Positions 56,121-64,000 of a DNA stretch of 64,000 nt are shown here, piece by piece (the stretch's first letter is position 1; the number at the start of each line of letters is the position of its first letter). This DNA is from Saccopteryx bilineata (Eukaryota; Chordata; Mammalia; Chiroptera; Emballonuridae). Made by a program: the position numbers and the translations under genes. The stretch covers positions 100,180,074 through 100,244,073 of the forward strand of contig NC_089490.1 in the NCBI RefSeq assembly GCF_036850765.1. Reading direction: 5' to 3'. The notes beneath the pieces were generated by a model, which was not told the origin of the DNA, made no database searches, and worked only from the letters and a program-made list of their open reading frames with translations.

Positions 56121-57386
56121 ATGAGCAGCAGAATAAATGAGGGCAGGGGGAGGAGACAGTGCAAGCTTGTCTTCCTGCCAAATGGAGGTCTTAACCACCT
56201 TGCCTTAGTGCAGCCCAGCCTGTCAGAGCTGCATGTTTCTTCAACCTCTTGCTCCATCCTTTTTTGGATTTCCGCAATCCCAGCTATTTAGATGAATGTC
56301 ATTAAATTGAATAGTGATTTAACTTTATGTACCATAAAAAATTAAGTGTGATCTTGGGTCAAACGTTGGGTGAGGTCATAAGTCTTTAAGTTTCCTTCAA
56401 GCTTTCTAACTTTACTATTAAACTCCAAATCATGTTTAGCTTCCGAGGTGGTACTTTGGTTTGTTTATTTCACTATGAGAGACTGTATCTCTCCCTCTTG
56501 CCCAACTTATTAGCTTTAGTCATAAACAGCAATCAGTGAAACATGAGGCTTATTTTATGAGGTAGTTAAATCCAATATGGGGCTCTTTGTATCTTGGAAA
56601 AGTTTTAATGTCAGCAAATTTGCTTTTGGATCTATGAATACAATTTTGTTCTGGGGCTCCTGTTTTACAAGTGAGATTCATTTTAGTTAGATCATGTATA
56701 AAAAAAATAGGCTTTCTTAATTTAGCATAATATATTAAGAAACAATTTCTCTTCCATAAACTAAACAAGTGCTGGGGTGTTTAAAAAAAACTGGTAATGT
56801 GTCTAGGATCCAAGTGGTAAAATTAAACTGAAATATTTTTACGAGAAAACACCTTCACTGATTATTTAAAACCATGCCCAGGGCCAGTGATTTAGGGTTA
56901 ACCCGTTGGTTCAGCACTGATTTGGAGAACTCACTGTGTGGGTAACAAAATAGACTTCGCGGTGCCCACCCACACCCTCCTGCCCCATACCACATTCTGC
57001 ACGCCAGCCTGATTTCCAACGGCCAGAATCTGCAGCCTTTGCCTGAGAAGTGTCTTTGGCATCCTGAGCCTCTTCTGCCCAAGCACCCTTGGGTACACGT
57101 CTCTCAGACGTGGGGCTTGGTATAGAAATGCCCCAGCTCCCTCAGTCCATAGGGTGAGTGAGGAGTGGGGGGGGGGGGTCCTACACTGGCTCCTTGGGTG
57201 TGGCCCAGCCAAGCTCCATTGGTAACTTGTCTGACAGTATATTCTTCATGAGTCACCCTCCCTTCTGTATCTCAGTTCTATAACTCCCTCACCGGTATAA
57301 CCAGGATCCACCTATGGGGGAACCAAAGACAGCTGCCTTCATTTGAGGGCTTAGCTGGAAGTCAGAAAAAGGAGAAGATGGTGGAA
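56121..57386. other. Unique sequence
   Basis: No gene or repeat family recognised. A run of about 13 G lies near 57166-57178. Confidence 0.5.
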
Positions 57387-57387
57387 A

Positions 57388-57447
<60 letters not shown>

Positions 57448-57476
57448 AAGAAGAAGAAGAAGAAGGAGAAGGAGAG
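57387..57476. repeat. Compound (AAT)n(AAG)n microsatellite
   Basis: About 10 AAT units pass directly into about 16 AAG units, with GGA variants at the right end. The minus-strand frame across it is poly-leucine/poly-isoleucine and is an artefact. Confidence 0.96.
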
Positions 57477-57484
57477 TTATTATT

Positions 57485-57800
57485 CGTTCCCTCTTCAGCA
57501 AATACGTATTGAGTACCTACTATGTTCCAGGCATTGTTCTTGTCATTGGGTATCCAGAGTGACCAGATAAATAAAAATCCCTGTCTGTGCAGGATTCACA
57601 TTGTTAGGGCAAGGGGCAGTTATAAACAAGATGAAAATATACTGTTAGGCAAATGACCAATAGCTAAAGAGGAATGCCTGGAGTTGAGGTCTGCAATTGT
57701 AAATGGGGGACAGTGTAGGCCTGAACAAGAGAGTAAAGTGTGAACAAAGACCTGAGGGGGTAAGTGGACAGCAAGCCAGGGAGAAAGAGTGTTAGTCTAG
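57485..57800 (-). repeat. L2 LINE relic, antisense
   Basis: 'cagcaaatacgtattgagta', 'cctactatgttccaggcatt', 'gggtatccagagtgaccaga' match the antisense L2 3' end. The match fades after about 57700. Confidence 0.75.
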
Positions 57801-58132
57801 GCAGAAGAAAACAAGTGCAGAGGGACCAGGAGACCTAGATGTTCCAGAACCAGCAGGGCCCCTGGGGCAGGAGCATAGTGAGGAAGGGAAAAGATAACAG
57901 GAGATGGAGTCATTTCTGTAATTGTCACTTTGAGCATTGTTACTATTGTCAGTACTACGGTTTAATAGGTTTCTTTTGTTTTCACACTTATTATGAACAT
58001 TACAGCAGAGTTAGAAGATTTTACAGTGAACATCCATATTCTCACCACCTAGATTCTACATTTTGCTATACTTGCTTTTTCATACATCTTTTCTTCTACC
58101 TATCTATCAAGTCATCTGTTTAATGCATTTCA
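57801..58132. other. Unique sequence
   Basis: No repeat or gene recognised. Confidence 0.45.
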
Positions 58133-58896
58133 AAATAAATTGCAGCTTGACCAGGTAGTGGTGCAGTACATAAGAATGTCAGACTGGGATGCAGAGGACC
58201 CAGGTTCGAAACCCTGAGGTCGCCAGTTTTAGCGCAGGCTCATCTGGTTTGAGCAAGACTCACCAGATTGAGCCCAAGGTCATTGGCTTGAGCAAGGGGT
58301 CATTCAGTCTGCTGTAGCCCCCTACTCAGGGCACATATGAGAGAGCAATCAATGAACAACTAAGGTGATGCAATGAAGAATTGATGCTTCTCGTCTCTCT
58401 CCCTTCCTGTCTGTCTGTCCCTATCTGTCTCTGTCACACACAAAAAATAAAATAATAAAAATTAAAATTAGGCCCTGGCCTGTTGTCTCAGTGGTAGAGC
58501 GTCGACCTGGCGTGCAGGAGTCCCGGGTTCGATTCCCGGCCAGGGCACACAGGAGAAGCGCCCATCTGCTTCTCCACCCCTCCCCCTCTCCTTTCTCTCT
58601 GTCTCTCTCCTCCCCTCCCACAGCCGAGGCTCCATTGGAGTAAAGATGGCCCGGGCGCTGGGGATGGCTCCCTTGGCCTCTGCCCCAGGCACTAGAGTGG
58701 CTCTGGTCGCAACAGAGCGACGCCCCAGAGGGGCAGAGCGTCGCCCCCTGGTGGGCAGAGCATCGCTCCCTGGTGGACGTGCCGGGTGGATCCCGGTTGG
58801 GCACATGTGGGAGTCTGTCTGTCTCTCCCCATTTCCAGCTTCAGAAAAAATACAAAAAAAAAAAAAAATTAAAATTAAATAAATAAATAAATGCAG
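58133..58896 (+). repeat. tRNA-derived bat SINE (long variant) holding a nested Ves SINE
   Basis: The outer SINE starts at about 58146 ('cttgaccaggtagtggtgca') and its A-rich tail begins near 58441. The tail is split by a second SINE and resumes to about 58884. The outer TSD is aaataaattgcag at 58133-58145 versus aaataaatgcag at 58885-58896 (one indel). Confidence 0.85.
58457..58877 (+). repeat. Ves-type SINE nested in another SINE's tail
   Basis: The body (58471-58863) begins 'ggccctggcctgttgtctca', with B box 'gggttcgattcccggcc' and a CpG-rich 3' body, and ends in poly(A). The TSD aaaaattaaaatta is at 58457-58470 and 58864-58877. Frames of up to 127 codons on both strands are SINE artefacts. 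Confidence 0.95.
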
Positions 58897-58954
58897 GTAT
58901 TTAACAAACAGTCATTATATTGTTTCTAAACCTGACAGCAGCATTACAGAGCAT

Positions 58955-59100
58955 ATAATGCTATCTCCCCATTTGTCAGATGAGGAAACAAGAGACAGAA
59001 AGGTTGACTAACTCAGCTAAGGCAGTCACATAAGTGAGTGGCTGAATGGGATTCTAACCTAGGTTTGTTCACTGTCAATGCTCCTATTCTTCCCACTTGA
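58955..59100 (+). repeat. MIR SINE relic
   Basis: 'ctatctccccatttgtcaga', 'tgaggaaacaagagacagaa', 'aggttgactaactcagctaa' and 'gattctaacctaggtttgt' match MIR. Confidence 0.8.
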
Positions 59101-59585
59101 ACTTTCTACTATTGCTTAGAGGTAAACATACCTCGCTCTTGGCCCACAGATCAATATTAAAGAACAGACAAGACAATGACAAGTTACTCTGCTCCTCTCT
59201 GAATGAGGTTGTTTTTCTTCACTATTTCCTCTACATCAGAAAGGTGGAGATCCAGAGACAGGCTGGTAAATGTTGACTAATCAGCTCTTTGGATGGGAGA
59301 CGAAGAGAAAAGGGAAGTCCTGGTTTGCAACATCTGCCAATTTCTGTGGTATAAATACTTCTCCCATGGCCAATTTCAAACTACCAACCTGATATCAGAT
59401 TGCAAGCTCTGTGAGCTGGTGTGAGCTGGGTCAGCCCATCGCTGCTGATGTTTTAGTCTTATTCTGTGCATAACAGGTATCATTGGCCCTTAGGCCTAGC
59501 ACCAGATTCAGGATCAGTGCCCAGTGCCTGTGTGCAGTGAGTGCCCGTATAGGCGGGGGTGGTAGTGCTGGTAGTGGTGCACCTT

Positions 59586-59588
<3 letters not shown>
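59101..59588. other. Unique sequence
   Basis: No repeat or gene recognised. Confidence 0.5.

Positions 59589-59624
<36 letters not shown>
59589..59624. repeat. (CA)n microsatellite
   Basis: Eighteen uninterrupted CA units. A minus-strand poly-(Cys-Val) frame here is an artefact. Confidence 0.96.
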
Positions 59625-59626
<2 letters not shown>

Positions 59627-62132
59627 TATATAAAGGATGCATGGCAGTGCATGTGAACAATGAACACAGTGCAAACTTCTCCACAAAAAGTAACTAAACC
59701 CCTTTCTCCATGTAATTTCTAGCCCTCGGTCCATTGCTCTTGCCTTCCTTTTTTTCTCACCACTCTTGAACCTCCCTGTACTGTTGACTATGGTTTGTTG
59801 TTGTTATTGTTGTTTTTGGCAAGAGCACATATGGTGTGCCTGATACCAGAGACTGCCATATTTTACATGGGTTGCGGTTATCAACCACAACATGACAGAC
59901 ACTTCGCCTGAGAAGCTTGCCTTCTCCTTCCTGAGTTTCCCTCTGTGGTCAAATCGCTCTCTCACCTTTTGAGCATTGCCCAGTGCCACCTGATACCAGC
60001 CTGCCACCTGGAAGCCTGATTCTTTTTATCCCCTTGCCGCCCCTCCCCCAGACCGCTGTCCGCTTTCTTCACCAACGGCCCTCTGCATCTTTTCCCCAAG
60101 GACCTTGCACACTGAGATAACATCCCTGCTTCCCCACCTAATGCCCCCTTGTCTTCCACAACTGCCTGAGGCCATTTGCACCCACTTTGGTAAGTGGCTC
60201 CTTGTTTATCTTGGCAAAGACTGGCTTTTCTGAATTGAATCCCTGGTCGTTTCCTCCTTCCCACCACACTCCACTTCTTCCCCCATCCCACCCCACATAT
60301 TGTTGCCTGATGCAGGACACATCCCCAGCAGTCTGTAGTGCAAATAACCATCATCACTAAAGGGATCTGCATGAACAAAGTCTGACACTTAATGACTTCA
60401 AAGCATTTTTTATAGTATGGCAAATCCCATTACCATGCAACAAAGAATGGCTAATTGTTAGGAATTAATAATGAGAAGTAAGTATAGATAATGGTTTAGC
60501 TGACACTGTCATATTTTAATACAGTATGTTCTGAAATATTTGCTCCTTTGGGTCGTGAATGTGCTATTTTTATCACTAATAGGCATATAGAGGCTTAGTA
60601 GAAATGAGAAGTTTTCTCAAAGAAACTTAGGCATTCTGAGATGTCTCTGATAAGGGGAAGGGGTCAGTGTGCCTGTAGTTTCTGTACTTCATTAAGATTC
60701 TACATCCGTACTGCATAATGTAAGCAATATTAATTTTCTAAACATTCGTGTACAGCAGCTGCTAACTAATTTCCATAACAGTGTTTCTATTCTACGGGCA
60801 TTTTTAAAAGGAGAGAGATGACTGCTGACTGTCTGCCAGAAAGAAATTCTCATCCTAGCCCACTTCTAAATTATTCCAGACCAAAGAAGAGCATTAGGAG
60901 TGCTGACTCCCCATACACAGGATGTCTGCGATTGAGCAAGCCACCTTACATCCAGAACCAGCGCACCTGGAATGAGCCCAGGGCTTTCCTCTACATCCTT
61001 CCTCTGCACACCTTTGTGACAGCCCAGTTCATGTAACCAAGACTGGCTACTAATCTGGGGATTTCCACAGCCCCAGTCATACAGGGTACCAGCTGCTTCC
61101 CTCTCCCTCCTGGTCCCTGCCACTGAAGTCCCAATGAGAAAGGTTGCAGTGAAAGCAGCCCACACTGTTTCCAGGAAAGCAGCAGGGCTGGGGCACTATG
61201 AACCCCTTGCATTTTAGAGGCTTGCCATTAGAGCATCCTTCACTCAGCCTCCTCCAGAAAACACTAGGATGCCCAGGCTCACAGTAAGCATATAATTGCA
61301 ACAACTCTATACTTTCCCTGGCTGGAAGTCTCTTCTTCTGTCCTCTGCCAAGATGAACAACTAGTGCCAAGAACTTAAACACTATTAAATCCCCCTTTCT
61401 CCCTTCCCATACTCCTGTTCTTTTGTCAATATTTGAATTCATTCATCTTTGCAACCCATCGACTTTACCTTCATACTCTAGCCCCAAAGTCTCTCTAACC
61501 TTGCCTTCCACTTCTTCTTCCCAAGTGCCTAGTGATCCCCCCACACACACCAGTCTGCTTGGCCACTTCCCCAAATAAACCATGTTGGGTCACTCCTCAA
61601 GTTTTTATTCATCCTTCCATCTCCAGCTAGATAGCTCACCACCACCTTCTATCCCAGTAAAATTTTACTCTTGATCCCTTTCTAATCCCCTAAACAACGT
61701 TAATCCCTGCCATTTTCAAACTCTCCCCAGCTTTTGTCCATATTCATCAATGTAGCATTTGCCTTGTTGGTAGTTTGTTGGTTGATTGGTTGATCGGACA
61801 GTTGGTTGATTATATGCAGATCTGTTTCCTTTGCTTATTTGTGATGCCTAGAATGCATGAGCCTGGGTTTTACCCATCTTTATATGTGTTGTGATCTGAA
61901 CATTGAGGCAATCAATAAATCCTTCTTGAATGAAATTTATAAAATGTGCCTGCACAGGAATATGTAAAAATAGGTGACCACAAAGTTTGTAAAGTTATAT
62001 ACTCTCATAATTAGAGTTATCTCAGGTAAAACCAAGTAATATTTTCTCCTAGTCTGTAGCTTTGTCGTCCAGAAAATGACTACTATTTAGTGACCACTTA
62101 CCATTCACATGGATTAACAAGTATATTATTCA
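59625..62132. other. Unique sequence
   Basis: About 2.5 kb without a recognised gene. The longest frame (59962-60423, minus) is 153 codons with no domain that I know. At 61840-61940 'caatcaataaatccttcttg' resembles the very end of an L2 relic, in sense. Confidence 0.45.
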
Positions 62133-62609
62133 TGTGCTCCAGAGAAACAGAACCAATATGATTGTGTGTGTGTGTGTGCATGCATACATGTTAAGATATT
62201 TATTATAGAAAATTGGCTCACATGGTTATGGAGGCTGAGAAGCCCCATGACCTGCTGAGAATTGAAAAGATGATGGCATAAATTCCAATCCAAGACTGAA
62301 GGTCTGGAAACCAGGAGCGCCAATGGTGTAAGTCCCAGTCCAAGGGCAGGAGAAGACCAATGTCCAGCTTAAGCCATCAGACAGAGAGGGTAAATTCGCC
62401 CATCCTCCACCTTTTTACTCTATGAAGGACATCAGTGGCTGAAATGATGCCTGCCAGTATTGGGGAAGACATCTCCTTTACTCAGTCTACCGATTCAAAT
62501 GTTAATTTCATCCAGAAACACCCTCACAGACAAACCCAGAAATAATGTTTAGCTAACTAACTGGGCGCACCATGATCCAGTCAAGTTGACACATAAAATT
62601 AATCATCAC
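62133..62609 (-). repeat. L1M-type 3' UTR relic, antisense
   Basis: 'ctccagagaaacagaaccaa', 'ttggctcacatggttatgga', 'ggctgagaagccccatgacc', 'tttactcagtctaccgattc' and 'gtcaagttgacacataaaat' match in order the reverse complement of an old L1M 3' UTR. A (GT)n of 8 units lies near 62163-62178. Same family as 18948-19268 but better preserved. Confidence 0.85.
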
Positions 62610-62611
62610 AG

Positions 62612-62820
62612 CAAGTGCTTTGTGCAAGTCAGTGCTGTTCCTCACCAACAATCCCTACAGGACGTGTATTATTATTATTATTGTCCCTATTTTACAGATT
62701 ATGAACTGAAGAATCAAGAAGATAAAGCCGCTTGGTCTAAACCACATAGCTAGTGAATGGCACAGGCAAGTGAAGGACTCAAACCTCAGGCTGAATGGTT
62801 CCAAAGTCTGTGCATCACCC
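62612..62820 (+). repeat. MIR SINE relic
   Basis: 'gcaagtgctttgtgcaagtc', 'tcctcaccaacaatccctac', 'tattttacagattatgaact' and 'aaaccacatagctagtgaat' follow MIR in sense, with a TTA repeat inside. Confidence 0.8.
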
Positions 62821-64000
62821 ATCCCACCTACTAACTCTTTACACAAAAAAGGCTACACCTGCTATCTCACTTCCCAAAGCAATCCGAAGGAAGAATGAGG
62901 AAAACAGTTAATAGGGGCTATTCCTTTCCATACTACTTACTTGTCAGGATATTGTATACAGACATATTTAAGCTCAATCACCATAAATAAATGTTGAATA
63001 AATATTGTTGCTATGGAAAGACAATGACAGAGGCTCATACAAGGCTGGGATGGACCCCAGGAGAAGTGGCATCTATTTTCATACCTGGCAGTTTACCCTG
63101 CATACTCCTCTTCTCTGCCTTTCTGACCCCTCCCCTTCTTGTGACAGCCCCACTACTCTCATTCTGCTCTTTGTTATCCTGAAATTGACCCTTCCCCATT
63201 CACATTTCAAAGCTCACCCAGCCTTCTCAAAAAGTGTCCAAATTACTCAACACACAAAACTAAAACAATAAACCAAAATGAATGAAACCAAACAGTAAAA
63301 ACTCCATAGGTGAGAATAGTCAGAAATGCAAAATTCCTGTTCTCAGTCCTGCTATCATTGAAGAGTCTCTGACTAAACTTTTTTGCCTTGACTCTAAATG
63401 TAGAACTGGCCTCAACACACACTAAAATTAGCAGAGATGTTCTGCAATCTCCTTTGGAAGCCACTAAGTAACTGAGGAGATGTTAATATTAACACCAGAG
63501 CCTCAAATTCATCAATAGAGTCACAACAAGACTAGGTCCCAAGTAATAAAGTAAGAGATGTACTTCATAATTCATTTGGTGAAATCTCCGTTAGTAGACC
63601 ATTAAGTAAGATATGATGGATTATTTTGTGTTTTAATCAACTGCTTTTGGGAATGCATTAAATTTAAATACTCATCCATAAAGCACTAAGAATGTGAGCA
63701 GGAAAGAGTCAAGAGCTGAAAAATGAGAGCTTCCAAATAGCTAGATCCAAAGGATCAGGCATTTGCTTGGCCAAGAAGGTGCCTGAAGGAGAGACAGCTC
63801 AACTTCAAGTGGTAAAATATAACCAGTTACTTCAGTAATGTGTTTCAAATTCTTGCAATGAAATTATTTAAATATTCAGAAATACCTAGACAAAAGTAAC
63901 ATTAAAATGAAATCTAAATATGTTCTTTAAATTCTGCTCAAAAAAAAAAAAAAGGCTTTTGAGAATTTACTGTGTCTCTAGAGCTGCACACAAGGTTCTG
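62821..64000. other. Unique sequence to the end of the window
   Basis: No gene or repeat recognised. An A run of about 14 lies at 63940-63953. Overlapping frames at 62991-63271 have no domain. Confidence 0.5.

Noticed and set aside
57289..57501. Poly-leucine/isoleucine frame that could look like a membrane segment
   Set aside because: Direct translation of the (AAT)n(AAG)n repeat.
59431..59622. Cys-Val repeat peptide
   Set aside because: Translation of the (CA)n microsatellite.
59962..60423. 153-codon minus-strand frame, the longest outside transposons
   Set aside because: Basic, low-information peptide without a known domain; alternative frames overlap it. A protein search could change this.

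Overview
This window looks like nuclear DNA from a bat, and I find no intact protein-coding gene in it. The clearest evidence is the SINE content. At least a dozen tRNA-derived SINEs carry RNA polymerase III A and B boxes, A-rich tails and target-site duplications (TSDs). They belong to the 'gccctggccggttggctcag' class, which I recognise as bat Ves-type, and the 'cctgaccaggcggtggcgcag' class, which I associate with rhinolophoid bats. The SINE mixture makes a horseshoe-bat-like animal my best guess, but that rests on memory and needs a database comparison. Mammal-wide relics (MIR, L2, MaLR LTRs, L1M, MER5-type hAT pieces) are also common. Unique sequence is AT-rich and CpG-poor, and no open frame exceeds about 165 codons. 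The longest frames lie in L1 tails, SINEs or simple repeats.

Layout. 1-9.8 kb: mostly unique, with MIR/L2 relics and two SINEs. 9.87-12.95 kb: repeat cluster with a MaLR LTR split by a Ves SINE, an unclassified GC-rich block, a Ves SINE carrying a CT/CA microsatellite, and a 5'-truncated L1. 14-17.1 kb: two Ves SINEs and a decayed L1 5' fragment. 18.3-19.3 kb: L2 split by a hAT transposon, then an antisense L1M 3' UTR. 19.3-21.6 kb: long repeat-poor stretch, a candidate for conserved noncoding DNA. 21.7-25.1 kb: MIR relics and an antisense Ves SINE. 25.7-27.3 kb: MaLR LTR interrupted by an L1 and then a Ves SINE. 28.5-32.4 kb: L2, MER5-like, L1M and LTR relics. 32.5-38.9 kb: mostly unique. 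38.9-39.8 kb: a SPIN-like hAT inserted into a SINE, followed by a second SINE. 40-48.9 kb: MIR relics, three SINEs and a SPIN-like end fragment. 50.0-50.9 kb: a hAT element that keeps the C-terminal end of its transposase. 51.6 kb: a mariner-like MITE. 52.9-53.9 kb: a CpG-rich unique patch and another repeat-poor block. 54.2-55.9 kb: L1 relic, then L2 split by a third hAT MITE, then a SINE. 57.4-59.6 kb: compound microsatellite, SINE within SINE, (CA)n. 59.6-64 kb: mostly unique, with an antisense L1M 3' UTR and a MIR.

The window is best read as an intergenic or intronic stretch recording successive waves of transposition: L2/MIR/MaLR first, then hAT and mariner DNA transposons, then SINEs and L1. 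Four hAT insertions have perfect 8-bp TSDs, which gives exact boundaries. I see no cellular operon, CRISPR array, structural RNA gene or novel multi-gene system. The observations most worth checking are the hAT insertions, the CpG-rich unique patch at 52.9 kb, the unclassified block at 10.6 kb and the repeat-poor blocks.
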